DNA of 64,000 nt from Deinococcus aquaedulcis (GCF_019693445.1 NZ_JAHRBL010000001.1:571328-635327); one strand, 5' to 3'. Shown: positions 10,288 through 25,483, counted from the first letter of the stretch. Translations and numbers: made by a program. Notes: generated from the letters alone by a model not told the origin.

Positions 10288-10322
10288 CACATGACCTGAA
10301 GGTGAAGCCTCCAGGTCATGTG
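10288..10322. other. 11-bp perfect hairpin after the HSP90-family gene
   Basis: CACATGACCTG and CAGGTCATGTG pair perfectly around a 13-nt loop, ending 10 bp from the stop of the HSP90-family gene. The position fits a 3' hairpin of that transcript. There is no T-run, so termination may be Rho-dependent or the hairpin may act in RNA stability. Confidence 0.45.
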
Positions 10323-10332
10323 GTTACCGCTA

Positions 10333-12138
10333 TCAGTTCAGGGTGTCCAGCCGCGTCGCCCGCAGGCCCCAGCGCATCATGTCCGACAGGCCGCCCGTCA
10401 GTAGCGCGAGTTCCTCGGCGCGCAGGGGGTGGTGGCCCAGCAGGTGCGCCTGGACATACATCATCTGCACCAGGCGAGCGAACACCGCCCCGTCGTCCAC
10501 ATGCAGCAGTTCCTGAACAAGGCTGTGGCCCAGGTTGAGGTGCAGGCGCGAGACGCGCACCTCCTCGTACTCGGCGGCGTAATCGGCCAGAAACTCAGAG
10601 AACACCTCGTCCGAAACCTCCTGTGCGGCTTCAATGTCGTCCAGCAGGCGGCGCTCGCTCGTCACGATCAGCAGGGCGGGCAGCTCGGCGGGCTCAAAGC
10701 GCTTCACGCTGACCTCGCAGCCCAGGCCCGAGAGCGCCGCGTTGGCCCGCGCCAGCACGCCCTCCAGGCCGCCCGCCGCCACGTCTTCCAGCGACAGGGC
10801 GTAGGTCTGGGCGTCCACCTCTTCCAGTTCGCGCCCGAACAACCGGGCGTACTGCCGCAGCAGCGGCACGTCGTAGGTGTACACCGCGTTCACGACGCTG
10901 TGCCCGTAGGCGCTCGCCACCTGCGCGATCTGGCGGAACTGGTCGAGGTCGGTGACCATCCGCAGGGTCGGAGAGTGCCGCGCGTACTCGCCCAGCTTCA
11001 TGCGCCCGGTGGAGGTCTCCAGGCTGAACTCGGGGGCCAGCAGCCGGAAAAAGTCGTCGTCCTCGGTGGCCAGGGCCTTGAGCGGCAGGTGGTGCAGCGA
11101 GATCAGGGCGTCCAGCCGCTTGGGGTCCTGCTGGGCCAGTTCCTCGATGTACCCGCGCAGGCCGGCGTTCAGGGCTTCGCGGGCGGCCTTCAGGGCGTCG
11201 TCTTCATAGAACGATTCGCGCGAGGCGGTGGGGTGCAGCCCATCCACGTTCAGCAGGCAACGCACGAAAAAGGCCCACTCGGGCAGCAGGTTGCTCAGAT
11301 CATGGCCCAGCAGCATCCGCTTGAGGTACACCGAATGCCACTGCCGTGAAGAGCGCTGGGTGGCGTGGGGCAGCACCAGGGCCACGCCCAGCAGCCCGCC
11401 CGCTTCGCTGCGCAGCGGCACGGCGTCCAGCGCCTGCACCCCCAGTTCCTCGCGGGCGTAGGCCAGCACCTCGTCGCGCTTGCTCGTATCGCCCGCCGCG
11501 TAGGCCAGCCACGGCGGCATCACGGCGTTCACATGGGCGTACTGTTCGCCGTCCGTGACGTGAATGGGGTAGGGCAGGATGCGGCCGTAATTCTCCAGCG
11601 CCCCGCGCAGTTCGTCGTACTCGAAATAGAAGTCGGTGTCCTCGCGCGCCCGCAGGCGAACGGTGGTGCCGATGTCGGCCCCGTGGTCGCCTGGCAGCAC
11701 CTCCAGCGTGTAGGTACCGTCAGCCTGGGCCAGCCAGCGCACGGCGGGGCCACCCGAGGCGCTTTTCGTCACCAGTTCAATCTCGCCGCTCACCATGAAG
11801 CACGACAGCAGGCCGATGCCGAACTGCCCCAGAAAGGTGTCGCGCGCCTCGTCAATCCGCTTGGACGAGCGCCCGATGGTGGCGAGGAACTCGTGGACCT
11901 CGCTTTCCGACAGGCCCACCCCGTTGTCACGGAATTCCAGCCGGGGCAGCTCGCCGTCCCCGCGCAGCAGCCGGGCCTCGATCAGCGGCTCGAAGTCGCC
12001 GTGGCGGGCCCGCCGCGCGGTGATCGCGTCCACCCCGTTTTGCAGCAATTCGCGCACGAACACGCTGGGGTCTGAATACAGGTGGTTCGACAGCAGGTCA
12101 ATGATGCCCCGCAGATCCACTTTGAAGGCGTGTTCCAT
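10333..12138 (-). CDS. HSP90-family molecular chaperone (short HtpG-like)
   Basis: 601 aa. The N-terminal GHKL ATPase domain shows ELLQNGVDAI (N-box), EFRDNGVGLSE (G1 box) and FLGQFGIGLLSCFMV (lid/G2). Middle and C-terminal HSP90-like domains follow. The family is the shorter, divergent HSP90 group seen in Deinococcus and actinobacteria, and binds ATP and client proteins in the cytoplasm. ATG 12138 is preceded at 7 nt by TAGAAT, an excellent -10, so the mRNA is probably leaderless. An upstream in-frame ATG at 12147 overlaps the -10 and is rejected. It diverges from the methyltransferase gene. Confidence 0.9.
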   Translation of the reverse strand: MEHAFKVDLRGIIDLLSNHLYSDPSVFVRELLQNGVDAITARRARHGDFEPLIEARLLRGDGELPRLEFRDNGVGLSESEVHEFLATIGRSSKRIDEARDTFLGQFGIGLLSCFMVSGEIELVTKSASGGPAVRWLAQADGTYTLEVLPGDHGADIGTTVRLRAREDTDFYFEYDELRGALENYGRILPYPIHVTDGEQYAHVNAVMPPWLAYAAGDTSKRDEVLAYAREELGVQALDAVPLRSEAGGLLGVALVLPHATQRSSRQWHSVYLKRMLLGHDLSNLLPEWAFFVRCLLNVDGLHPTASRESFYEDDALKAAREALNAGLRGYIEELAQQDPKRLDALISLHHLPLKALATEDDDFFRLLAPEFSLETSTGRMKLGEYARHSPTLRMVTDLDQFRQIAQVASAYGHSVVNAVYTYDVPLLRQYARLFGRELEEVDAQTYALSLEDVAAGGLEGVLARANAALSGLGCEVSVKRFEPAELPALLIVTSERRLLDDIEAAQEVSDEVFSEFLADYAAEYEEVRVSRLHLNLGHSLVQELLHVDDGAVFARLVQMMYVQAHLLGHHPLRAEELALLTGGLSDMMRWGLRATRLDTLN

Positions 12139-12243
12139 GCCGGGCATTCTAAAGACGGGCCCCCAGGGCTGGCATACCGGTTTTGGCGCACCCCGGGCAA
12201 GGTCAAACGGCGCACCCCCGCGCCCATGTGCCACTCTGGGGGG

Positions 12244-13458
<1,215 letters not shown>

Positions 13459-13557
13459 GGGCCCGGGAACCTTTGCAGTCCCGGCCCCGTATCCTGTCTG
13501 TTGGCCTCCCCCTCAGTCCGTTTCGTGCTTCCGCTCTCCAGCCGCGCCCGGCCCGTT

Positions 13558-13566
13558 TGCTAGACT
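13558..13566 (+). promoter_or_regulatory. extended -10 promoter of rpoD
   Basis: TGC-TAGACT matches an extended -10 (TGn-TAnnnT) about 100 bp upstream of the rpoD start. It gives a leadered mRNA with a Shine-Dalgarno (AGGAGG, 13662-13667), unlike the many leaderless genes around it. No convincing -35 is present, as expected for an extended -10 promoter. Confidence 0.5.
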
Positions 13567-13671
13567 GACGCGCTTTCCGCTGCTGGCCCCCCCCAGCCAC
13601 CCTTTGCCGGGCCCAGGGGGGTCCGCGCATCCCACCGACTGTTCTCTATCCCCGCACCTGCAGGAGGCCGC

Positions 13672-15315
<1,644 letters not shown>

Positions 15316-15332
15316 GCCCTCACGTCCAAGCA

Positions 15333-15369
15333 CCCCGCTGCCCAGGGATCGGGCGGCGGGGTTGTTCTT
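15333..15369 (+). terminator. intrinsic terminator of rpoD
   Basis: CCCCGCTGCCC pairs with GGGCGGCGGGG (11 bp with one G-U) around AGGGATC and is followed by TTGTTCTT, about 20 bp after the rpoD stop. Confidence 0.85.
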
Positions 15370-15450
15370 GGGCTGGGCACATGCGGCGGCAGGGCGGGGC
15401 GCCAGGGCGTATTCTTGCGCCGTCATGCCAAGAGCCGTGCGGAAGCCACC

Positions 15451-16860
15451 GTGGTAAGTGCCGCTGCTGCCAGCGCGCCGGGTCTGCGCCTGTCGCCCTA
15501 CGGGGTGGCCCTGCTGCCGCTGTGTCTGGCCGGGGCGCTGCCGTGGTGGGTGGTGGCGGCGCTGGTGGCCCTGCTGGCCCTCGGGGTGCGGTGGCCGGTG
15601 TGGAGCCAGGGCCGGGTGCTGCTCACCCAGCTGGTGCTGGGGGTGTGGCTGCTCACCGCCGTGCCCGGCGCGCAGGGCCAGCCCGGGGCCATGATCGCCC
15701 TGGGCGCGCAGTATCTGCTGCTCAGCCTGCTGGGCTTCGCGCTGATCTGGGGGGTGAACACCCTGGAAGACGGGCAGCGGCGCGGGCTGCTGGCCCCACT
15801 GTTGACCGGGCTGATCTTTCCGCAGCCGCTGGTGCTGGTCGCGCTGGCGGGCGGGGCGCTGGCCCGGCCGGGGCGCCACACGGCGAGCGCGCCGCTGCCC
15901 GAACGCCGCGCGTGGTGGGGCCTGCTGGGCGGGGGGCTGCTGGGCGTGACCCTGCTGGCCGCCCTGCTGCCCCCCACGCCGCCCCTGTGGACGGCCATTC
16001 GCCTGCCCACGGAAACGCCGGGGCCGCGCGCCGCCGACCAAGTCCAGCCGACCTTCAGAGAGCAGGCCCAGCCGCCAGCGGGCGCGGGCGGGTCCACCGT
16101 CACGGAAGCGCCCACCGTCATGATGGATCTGGGGGAACTGGGGCTGCCGGGCGAACTGACCCTGCTGGGCGGCCTGCTGTGTCTGGTGGCTGCGTGGCGG
16201 GTGCTTCAGGGCCGGGCGCAGCGCCGGGGGCCCCCCCACCCGGCCGAAGTGGCCATGGTGCTGGGCCTCGTGGTGCTGGCGCTGGCGTGGTGGGTGGCGG
16301 GCGGCCTGCTGTTCCTGGGCAGTGGTGGGGGCGGCGGCCCGCCCGGGTCGCAGGGCCAGGAGGCACTGGAAGGCCTGGGGCGGGGCGTCTCCGAAGACGC
16401 GCAGGCGACCATGCGCCTGGTGGCCATCCCGGCGCTGATGAAGGTGCTGGTGTGGCTCACGGCCCTGTTGTTCCTGGGTGTAGGCCTCTGGCTGCTGCGC
16501 CTGAAGCTGCGTCCTGGCCCTGCGCTGCCCGCGGACCCCAATGAGGCAGAAGTCGGAGTGGCCGGGATCAGCCCGGCCGCGCCCCTGCACCGCGTGCGCC
16601 GCGCCTACCGCGAGGCGAGTGCCGCCCTGGCCGCCGCCGGGCTGGGCCGCGCCCCGGCCGAGACCCCCGCCAGTTACGCGGCGCGCCTGGGGGCCGCGCA
16701 CCCGGCCCTGGCCGCTCCCCTGCACACCCTGACTGCCGCCTACGAGCCCGTGCGCTACGGCGGGCACCTCACCGATGACGACGCCAGCGCCGCCGAGGCC
16801 GCTGCCCGCACCATTCAGATCCTGGCCCCCACCCTACCCCCCCCCGAGGACACCCCATGA
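15451..16860 (+). CDS. multi-pass membrane protein with C-terminal DUF4129-like domain
   Basis: About 469 aa from GTG 15451; TTG 15415 is an alternative start but overlaps a TATTCT -10-like box. Several Leu/Val/Trp-rich membrane segments fill residues 15-170 and two more lie near 230-290 and 325-350. The soluble C-terminal 100 residues (HRVRRAYREASAAL onward) look like DUF4129, often found with transglutaminase-like proteins. The stop overlaps the MoxR start (ATGA), so it begins a DUF4129-MoxR-DUF58 operon. The set is common in bacteria and thought to act in envelope protein assembly or stress; the exact job is unknown. Confidence 0.8.
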   Translation: MVSAAAASAPGLRLSPYGVALLPLCLAGALPWWVVAALVALLALGVRWPVWSQGRVLLTQLVLGVWLLTAVPGAQGQPGAMIALGAQYLLLSLLGFALIWGVNTLEDGQRRGLLAPLLTGLIFPQPLVLVALAGGALARPGRHTASAPLPERRAWWGLLGGGLLGVTLLAALLPPTPPLWTAIRLPTETPGPRAADQVQPTFREQAQPPAGAGGSTVTEAPTVMMDLGELGLPGELTLLGGLLCLVAAWRVLQGRAQRRGPPHPAEVAMVLGLVVLALAWWVAGGLLFLGSGGGGGPPGSQGQEALEGLGRGVSEDAQATMRLVAIPALMKVLVWLTALLFLGVGLWLLRLKLRPGPALPADPNEAEVGVAGISPAAPLHRVRRAYREASAALAAAGLGRAPAETPASYAARLGAAHPALAAPLHTLTAAYEPVRYGGHLTDDDASAAEAAARTIQILAPTLPPPEDTP

Positions 16861-17858
16861 CCCAGACCGCTGCCACCCCGGACTTCGCCCGTCTTGTTCT
16901 GCACAACGTCGCCCAGGTGCTGGTGGGCAAAGAAGACGTGACCCGGCTGGCCCTGGCCGGCATTCTGGCCGGCGGCCACGTGCTGCTTGAAGACGCCCCC
17001 GGTACTGGCAAGACCATGCTGGCGCGCGCCCTGGCCCTCAGCCTGGGGCTGGGCTTTCGCCGCGTGCAGTTCACCCCGGACCTGCTGCCCAGCGACGTGA
17101 CCGGCGTGAGTGTCTACCGCCCCGCCACAGGCGAGTTCGAGTTCGTGCCGGGCCCCATCTTCACGGGCCTGCTGCTGGCCGACGAGATCAACCGCGCCAC
17201 CCCCAAGACCCAGGCCGCGCTGCTGGAGGCGATGGGCGAGGGGCAGGTAACCGAATCTGGCGTGACCCACCCGCTGCCCCGGCCCTTCGTGGTGATCGCC
17301 ACCCAGAACCCGGTGGAGCACGAGGGCACCTACCGCCTGCCCGAAGCGCAGCTGGACCGCTTTCTGCTGCGCCTGTCGGTGGGGTATCCCACCGTGGAGG
17401 AAGAGGTGCGGATGCTGGGCCGCCTGCAGGGCGAGCACCCCATTGCGGCGCTGGGGGCGGTGGTGACCCCGGCCGACCTGCTGGCGGCGCAGCGGGCAGT
17501 GCGCGGCGTGTACGTTTCGGAAGCGGTGCAGGGGTATATCGCCCGCCTCAGCGCGGCCACCCGCGCCCACCCCCATGTGGCGCTGGGCGGCGGCCCCCGC
17601 GCCAGCCTCGCCCTGCAGGGGTCGGCCCAGGCGCTGGCGTGGCTGTCTGGGCGCGCCTTCGTCACCCCCGATGACGTGCAGCGCGTGGCCGGCGCGGTCC
17701 TGGCCCACCGCCTGAGCCTGAAGATTGAAGCCCGGCTGCAGGGCCAGCCTGCCGAGGCCATCGTGCAGGAGGTGCTGGCCCGCGAGCCGGTGCCGGCTGA
17801 AACGGCGTCTGCTGGGGCAGCGCCCGCCCCGGCGGCGGTGGGGGCAGGTGCCCGGTGA
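16857..17858 (+). CDS. MoxR-type AAA+ ATPase
   Basis: 333 aa. Walker A EDAPGTGKTML (about residues 44-54), Walker B LLLADEINRATPKTQAALLEAM and sensor 1 IATQNPVEHEGTYRLPEAQLDR define the MoxR family. These act as chaperone-like ATPases that load metal ions or mature envelope complexes, usually with VWA or DUF58 partners. The start overlaps the membrane protein stop by 4 bp, and the DUF58 gene follows by 43 bp. The last 20 residues are Ala/Pro-rich and probably disordered. Confidence 0.93.
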   Translation: MTQTAATPDFARLVLHNVAQVLVGKEDVTRLALAGILAGGHVLLEDAPGTGKTMLARALALSLGLGFRRVQFTPDLLPSDVTGVSVYRPATGEFEFVPGPIFTGLLLADEINRATPKTQAALLEAMGEGQVTESGVTHPLPRPFVVIATQNPVEHEGTYRLPEAQLDRFLLRLSVGYPTVEEEVRMLGRLQGEHPIAALGAVVTPADLLAAQRAVRGVYVSEAVQGYIARLSAATRAHPHVALGGGPRASLALQGSAQALAWLSGRAFVTPDDVQRVAGAVLAHRLSLKIEARLQGQPAEAIVQEVLAREPVPAETASAGAAPAPAAVGAGAR

Positions 17859-17901
17859 CCGGGCCCGTGGCTGACGCCAGCGCCACTGCTGCAGGGACCC
17901 C

Positions 17902-19026
17902 ATGAACCCGCTGCTGGCCGCCCTGTTGTACCTGGGGCTGGTGGGGCTGGTCACGCTGGGTCTGTGGGCCCTGTCGCGCCGCCCGCCCGCCGTCACCCTC
18001 ACGCGCACGCTGCCCGAAGCCGCGTTTGAGGGCCAGAGTGTGCCCCTGACCGTGGCGCTGCGGGTGCGCAGCCGCCGCCCATTGCGGGTGCGGGTCAGCG
18101 ACCCTGCCCCGGGCGCTGTGGTGCCCACCGAACCGCTGGTGGTGGGCGGCCTGCACCTGGGCGAAACGGTGCACGACTGGCACACCCGGGTGCAGCTCAA
18201 CCGCCGGGGGGTCTTTTCGTGGCCAGGCGCCACCCTGCACTGGGCCGATCCACTGGGCCTGTTCTGGCGCAGCATGCCCTTGGCTGGCCCCGAGACTGCC
18301 CTGGAGGTCTTTCCCGGCACCCACGGCCTGCGCCTGCCCGAGGTGCTGCGCCCCCTGCTGAGTGAAGGAGAACTGAGCCGCAGCCTGGGGCTGGATGACC
18401 CCATCAGTCTGCGTGGGGCGCGCGCGTATGTGCCCGGCGATCCCCCAGGGCGGGTGCACTGGCGCCTGTCGGCCCGCACCGGCGCGCTGACCGTGCGCGA
18501 ACTGGAGCGCACCGCCGCCAGCAGCCTCACCGTGTTTGTCGACACCAGTGGGGGCGGGGATGTCTTTGCCGACAGCGCCGCGCGGCTGGGGGCCAGCCTG
18601 GTGCAGGCCGCGCTGGACCTGAACCTGCCGGTGGCCGTGGCGACGGGCCCAGAACCGACGCCGATGGGCCGGGGCCCCGGCGCCCTGCGCGCGGCCCTGG
18701 GCCAGCTGGCCCGTCTGGCCTCCACCCGGGCGGTGCCCGCGCTGCCGCCCGTGCGGGCCGGGGGCAACCTGATCATCCTGAGTGCGGGTGCAGGGCCCGA
18801 ACTGGTCGAGCAGGCCCTGCGCGCCCGCGCCACCGCCAGCCGCGTGAGCATCGTGGCCATTCCCGAGGGCTTTTATCTGGAACCCGGCGAGCAGCCCCGG
18901 CGCCAGTGGAGTGCCCCGCCTGACACCGTGCGCGACCTGGAACGGCGCGCGGCGGCGCTCTCTGGCCTGGGGGTGCTGGTGTACGTGCTGCGCGGCAACC
19001 AGAGCGTGCTACACCTGAGCGCGTAA
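17902..19026 (+). CDS. DUF58-domain protein, MoxR partner
   Basis: 374 aa. An N-terminal membrane segment (residues 4-24) precedes a β-rich region and the DUF58 core, with the hallmark RGARAYVPGDPPGRVHWRLS followed by ALTVRELE. The C-terminal part is a VWA-like fold starting at TVFVDTSGGG, a degenerate MIDAS. DUF58 proteins work with MoxR ATPases in envelope or stress functions. ATG 17902 has GCAGGGA upstream. It ends the three-gene operon. Confidence 0.88.
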   Translation: MNPLLAALLYLGLVGLVTLGLWALSRRPPAVTLTRTLPEAAFEGQSVPLTVALRVRSRRPLRVRVSDPAPGAVVPTEPLVVGGLHLGETVHDWHTRVQLNRRGVFSWPGATLHWADPLGLFWRSMPLAGPETALEVFPGTHGLRLPEVLRPLLSEGELSRSLGLDDPISLRGARAYVPGDPPGRVHWRLSARTGALTVRELERTAASSLTVFVDTSGGGDVFADSAARLGASLVQAALDLNLPVAVATGPEPTPMGRGPGALRAALGQLARLASTRAVPALPPVRAGGNLIILSAGAGPELVEQALRARATASRVSIVAIPEGFYLEPGEQPRRQWSAPPDTVRDLERRAAALSGLGVLVYVLRGNQSVLHLSA

Positions 19027-19089
19027 CCCGGGCGCGTGCATGAAGAAGCTGTTCAGGTGCGCCGCGCGGCCCAGCGGTAGCGTACAGCC

Positions 19090-19371
19090 ATGACCAAGCA
19101 CGATGATCAGACCCCCACGCCGTCCGCGCAGCCCCAGGCCGAGGGCACCGTGCGCCACGAGAACGAGATCAGCAATGTGGACCTGCAGTTCATGGGCCGC
19201 CCCAGCGCCGAAGCCGAGATTGAGGCGGCGGTGGACCAGGAGAACAAGTCGCCTGGCCAGTACCGCCGCGAGGGGCTGGACAAGCAGGACATCGCCAGCC
19301 ACCAGAGCATGGACGCCAGCGACCCGCCCAGCACCAACATGGGCGACGCCACCAGTGGCCGCGAGGACTGA
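19090..19371 (+). CDS. small hydrophilic acidic protein, unknown
   Basis: 93 aa, very hydrophilic (rich in Asp, Glu, Gln, Ser, Pro), without Cys or Trp and probably largely disordered. TAGCGT lies 6 nt before ATG 19090, indicating a leaderless start. A weak hairpin (CCACCAGCC / GGCTGGGTGG) follows the stop. Hydrophilin-like composition could suggest a desiccation role, but that is inference. I know no family name. Confidence 0.65.
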   Translation: MTKHDDQTPTPSAQPQAEGTVRHENEISNVDLQFMGRPSAEAEIEAAVDQENKSPGQYRREGLDKQDIASHQSMDASDPPSTNMGDATSGRED

Positions 19372-19422
19372 GCCACCAGCCTCTTCGGCTGGGTGGGGCC
19401 TTCCTGCCCGGCCTCCTACGCC

Positions 19423-19839
19423 ATGAGCGAGTTCGATGAACTGCAGGCGGTGATCCGCCGCTGCGCTGCCCAGCGGCAGGCCGAGCAGCGGGCCTGCGAA
19501 GCGTTCCTGAACGCGCTGTACCACGCTCTGCGCACCGCCAGCGGCCCGGGACTGCCGCTGAACAACGTGACCCTGGACTTCACCACCGATCCCACCGTAC
19601 GCCTGCGTCCGCCGCCCAGCGGCAGCTTTCATGCCGCGTGGCTGCGCCTGGGCCTGTGCGAGGTGTTGGTGCGGGTCCGCTGGGTGGCCGGGGCCTTTCA
19701 GGGCGAGTACGGCCAGAGCGGCGTGTTCCGCGTGGAGCAGGACACCGAGGACGCCTTGCTTAGCCTTGCCCGCCAGCTGCTGCGTGATGTCACGGTGACT
19801 TACGGTGGCCTGCCCGCTGTCGAGAGCCACCTGAACTGA
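19423..19839 (+). CDS. conserved hypothetical protein
   Basis: 138 aa, soluble, with an N-terminal helix carrying two Cys (about residues 13 and 22), then a β-rich stretch with WLRLGLCEVLVRVRW. ATG 19423 gives MSEFDELQ; an in-frame start 30 bases earlier would add a poor leader. It ends just before a strong hairpin shared with the convergent sugar-transport operon. No domain recognised. Confidence 0.65.
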   Translation: MSEFDELQAVIRRCAAQRQAEQRACEAFLNALYHALRTASGPGLPLNNVTLDFTTDPTVRLRPPPSGSFHAAWLRLGLCEVLVRVRWVAGAFQGEYGQSGVFRVEQDTEDALLSLARQLLRDVTVTYGGLPAVESHLN

Positions 19840-19848
19840 AAGAGAACT

Positions 19849-19884
19849 GCGGCGCCGCCTTCCCAGCCAGGAAGGCGGCGCCGC
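19849..19884. terminator. bidirectional terminator hairpin
   Basis: A perfect 15-bp stem, GCGGCGCCGCCTTCC / GGAAGGCGGCGCCGC, with a 6-nt loop lies between convergent genes. The minus-strand side continues TTCTCTTT, so it fits best as the terminator of the malEFG operon, with weaker action on the plus strand. Confidence 0.8.
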
Positions 19885-19905
19885 GTGTTGACCTGTGGTT
19901 GTGGC

Positions 19906-20757
19906 TCAGCCCTTCACGGCCCCGGCGGTCAAGCCCGAGACGATGTTGCGCTGGAACACCAGGACCAGAATGATCAGCGGAATGGTGACCACGATGCTGG
20001 CGGCCATGATGGGCCCCCAGGGCTGGTCAAACTGGGTGGCGCCGGAGTAGTTGGCGATCACCACCGGCACCGTGCGGTTGGTGCTGGTGAAGGTCAGGGC
20101 GAAAAGGTACTCGTTCCAGGCGTTGATAAAGGCCAGCAGCCCTGTGGTGACCAGCGCGGGCATCATGACCGGGAACAGCACCAGGAACAGGGTTTGCAGG
20201 GGCGACGCGCCGTCCACCAGCGCCGCCTCTTCCAGTTCGCCGGGGATGTCCCGCACAAAGCTGGTCAGCACCCACACCGTGAACGGAATGGTGAAAATCA
20301 GATACGACAGGATCAGGCCCAGGGGGCTGTTGTAGAGCTTCAGGCCGCCGATCAGGGTGTACAGACCGCCCAGTACCGCAATCTGCGGGAACACGCTGAC
20401 TGCCAGAATCACGTATAGCACGATGGTCTTGCCTTTAAACCGGAAGCGGCCCAGGGCGTAGGCCGCAAAGGCGCCGATGAGCAGGCTCACCAGCACCGAG
20501 CCCACCGCCACGATCAGGCTGTACAGCAGGCCTCGCTGAAAGTTGGGGTTGGAAAAGACCTGCACGTAATTCTGCAGGGTGGTGGGCGCCGCAATGAATT
20601 CGCGGGGCGTCAGGAACAGGTCGCCGGGCGAGCGCAAACTGGTGAGCACGGCCCAAACAAAAGGCGCCAGCAGATAGACCGCAATCACCAGCACCAGCAG
20701 GTAAAAGGCGGCCCGCTGCAGGTAATACAGGGCGGGGTTGGCGGTTTTCAGGTTCAT
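19906..20757 (-). CDS. malG: MalG-like sugar ABC transporter permease
   Basis: 283 aa with six predicted membrane helices. The EAA loop near residues 180-200 reads [21 protein letters not shown], the contact for the ATPase. It is the second permease of a maltose/trehalose-type importer. Start ATG 20757 lies 13 bp after the malF-like gene stop. The operon has no ATPase gene, so the pump probably shares an MsiK/MalK-type ATPase encoded elsewhere. Confidence 0.92.
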   Translation of the reverse strand: MNLKTANPALYYLQRAAFYLLVLVIAVYLLAPFVWAVLTSLRSPGDLFLTPREFIAAPTTLQNYVQVFSNPNFQRGLLYSLIVAVGSVLVSLLIGAFAAYALGRFRFKGKTIVLYVILAVSVFPQIAVLGGLYTLIGGLKLYNSPLGLILSYLIFTIPFTVWVLTSFVRDIPGELEEAALVDGASPLQTLFLVLFPVMMPALVTTGLLAFINAWNEYLFALTFTSTNRTVPVVIANYSGATQFDQPWGPIMAASIVVTIPLIILVLVFQRNIVSGLTAGAVKG

Positions 20758-20770
20758 GGCATTCCCCTCC

Positions 20771-21700
20771 TCAGTCGAATTTCACGCGGAAGGCGGTCAC
20801 GTAGATCACCACGATCACCATGATGATCAGGAACACCGCCACGCTGACCGCGCTGCCCATGCCCAGTAGCTGGTTGTCAATCAGGGCCTGCCGGGCGTAG
20901 CCGGTCATGGAGGTACTGGCCGCGTTCACGTTGCCCAGCATCACCGACATCACGTCGAACACGCGCAGGGCGTCCAGACTGCGGAACACCAGCGCCACCA
21001 GCAGGGCCGGGCGCAGCAGCGGCAACGTCAGCTTCCAGAACTGGGTCCACTTGCTGGCGCCGTCTACATCGGCGGCCTCGTACATGTCGCCCGGCAGGCT
21101 CTGCAGGCCGGCCAGAATCAGCAGGGCCATGAACGAGGTGGTTTTCCATACGTCCACCGCGATCAGCGCCCAGATGGCGGTGTCGGTATTGGCCAGTACC
21201 GCCTGGCCGCCCAGCAGCCCGCGCCCGATCAGGCCGAAGGAATCGTTGTAGAGGTACGCCCACATCTGCGCCGAGACCACGGTGGGAATCGCCCAGGGCA
21301 CCAGCATGGCGGTGCGCAGCAGGCCCCGGCCCTTAAAGGCACTGTTGACCACCAGCGCGATGATCATGCCGAACACAGTCTCCAGAAACACGGAGACCAC
21401 GGTGAACAGCAGGGTGTTCTTCACCGCCCCCCACCACTTGGGGTCCTGCAGGAAGCCCACCGCTATACCGTCTTCGGTGGTGAACCAGAAATTGCCCAGG
21501 CCAATAAAGCTGCGCTGCTCCGGGCTGGTGAGGTTGGCGTCGAACAGCGAGAAGTAGAAGGTGCGGTACAGCGGATAGCCGGCCACCAGCGCAATGGCGA
21601 TCAGGGTGGGCAGCAGCAGCCAGAGGGCCTGCCGGGCGCGGGCCGCTTCAATGCCGCGCGTGCGGCGGGGCCGGGCAGGGGTGGGCGCTTGAACAGTCAT
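20771..21700 (-). CDS. malF: MalF-like sugar ABC transporter permease
   Basis: 309 aa with about six membrane helices; the EAA motif is [21 protein letters not shown]. It lacks the large periplasmic loop of enterobacterial MalF, as usual for this group. It is preceded by a 148-bp gap from the malE-like gene that contains a perfect GC-rich hairpin, which may raise malE expression relative to the permeases. Confidence 0.92.
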   Translation of the reverse strand: MTVQAPTPARPRRTRGIEAARARQALWLLLPTLIAIALVAGYPLYRTFYFSLFDANLTSPEQRSFIGLGNFWFTTEDGIAVGFLQDPKWWGAVKNTLLFTVVSVFLETVFGMIIALVVNSAFKGRGLLRTAMLVPWAIPTVVSAQMWAYLYNDSFGLIGRGLLGGQAVLANTDTAIWALIAVDVWKTTSFMALLILAGLQSLPGDMYEAADVDGASKWTQFWKLTLPLLRPALLVALVFRSLDALRVFDVMSVMLGNVNAASTSMTGYARQALIDNQLLGMGSAVSVAVFLIIMVIVVIYVTAFRVKFD

Positions 21701-21819
21701 GTCCGGGAAAACCTCCTGGCGGGCTCAGGCCGAAAACGCCGGCCCAGGCTGGGGGCGTGGGGTAAGCCGGGGCCACATGGAAGAGGGGACACCCGGAAGG
21801 TGGGCGTCCCCGCAGGCGT

Positions 21820-21839
21820 GGCGGGCCGGGTGGCCCGCC
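21820..21839 (-). other. intergenic stem-loop between malE and malF
   Basis: GGCGGGCC and GGCCCGCC form a perfect 8-bp stem with a 4-nt loop, starting about 10 bp after the malE-like stop. In binding-protein operons such stems typically protect the upstream mRNA or partly terminate, yielding excess binding protein. This use is inferred from position. Confidence 0.55.
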
Positions 21840-21848
21840 TCTGGGCGC

Positions 21849-23108
<1,260 letters not shown>

Positions 23109-23157
23109 GCATCCCCCTTGGGTGGACCGCCGACCCCGTGGTCAGCCCGCTTCCGGT

Positions 23158-23171
23158 ATGAAGCGGTTCCA
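23158..23171. promoter_or_regulatory. degenerate second operator-like palindrome in the malE leader
   Basis: ATGAA-GCGG-TTCCA keeps one perfect TTCCA half and a weaker opposite half relative to the TGGAA-N4-TTCCA site upstream, and fits the general LacI-family pattern (AAnCGnTT core). It lies about 25 bp downstream of the predicted transcription start. It could be an auxiliary operator; confidence is modest. Confidence 0.35.
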
Positions 23172-23195
23172 CTTGCTGAACTTTAGATAGCGCTC

Positions 23196-23224
23196 AGCGT
23201 ACACGTCGGCCCCGAGCCTGTCAA
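23196..23224 (-). promoter_or_regulatory. sigma-70 promoter of the malEFG operon
   Basis: A perfect TTGACA (-35, 23219-23224) lies exactly 17 bp from TACGCT (-10, 23196-23201) on the minus strand. This is the best consensus promoter in the window and gives a leader of about 80 nt to malE. Confidence 0.8.
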
Positions 23225-23238
23225 TGGAAACAGTTCCA
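23225..23238. promoter_or_regulatory. TGGAA-N4-TTCCA palindrome next to the malE -35
   Basis: TGGAA-ACAG-TTCCA is a perfect two-half-site palindrome directly abutting the upstream side of the -35 box. The same TGGAA-N4-TTCCA occurs at the malQ promoter (51929-51942), so both are likely sites for one sugar regulator of LacI type or similar. The regulator gene is not in this window. Confidence 0.6.
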
Positions 23239-23311
23239 AGATGACTAGTGGTTGTTCCGGCGCGCGAGGCCCGGAAAATCGCCCAGGGCTGGTGCGGGGT
23301 TTTAGGGAAGA

Positions 23312-25069
<1,758 letters not shown>

Positions 25070-25232
25070 AAGCGGGCAGTATACCGCCGGGCTGGGTCAA
25101 CCGGGATCGGGGACCCCAGCGGGGGAGAGGGGGAAAGGGGCACGGCGCTCAGCTTGGTCGGGGACTTGGGCACACGGTGCGGGACGCCGATTCAACGTGG
25201 GTGGGGCTGGCGTGGGGGCACTCTCCATGAAG

Positions 25233-25255
25233 CCCACGCTGCGCCTTAGCGTGGG
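25233..25255. other. 8-bp perfect hairpin in a gene-free stretch
   Basis: CCCACGCT and AGCGTGGG pair around a 7-nt loop. It lies in the 413-base gap 25071-25483, where I find no credible gene, RNA or other element. No T-run follows. Confidence 0.35.
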
Positions 25256-25483
25256 ACGGCTGGTCGCGGGCGAAGGTTGCAGTCAAAACGCAGAAAACGT
25301 TGTACGGGGCCCTCGTTTTGAGTGTCCGGTGCGGATCTCATGGCGTCCACGGCAGGGGGCAGGGGGAAGCAGCAGAACCGTAGCGGTCAGCGCACCCTTG
25401 TACAGGGCGCTCTGCACCTGCCCGTCCCTCATTGCCTGCCGATTAGCAACCCACCCTGTTCGCGCGATCGTGCCGACACTCTT

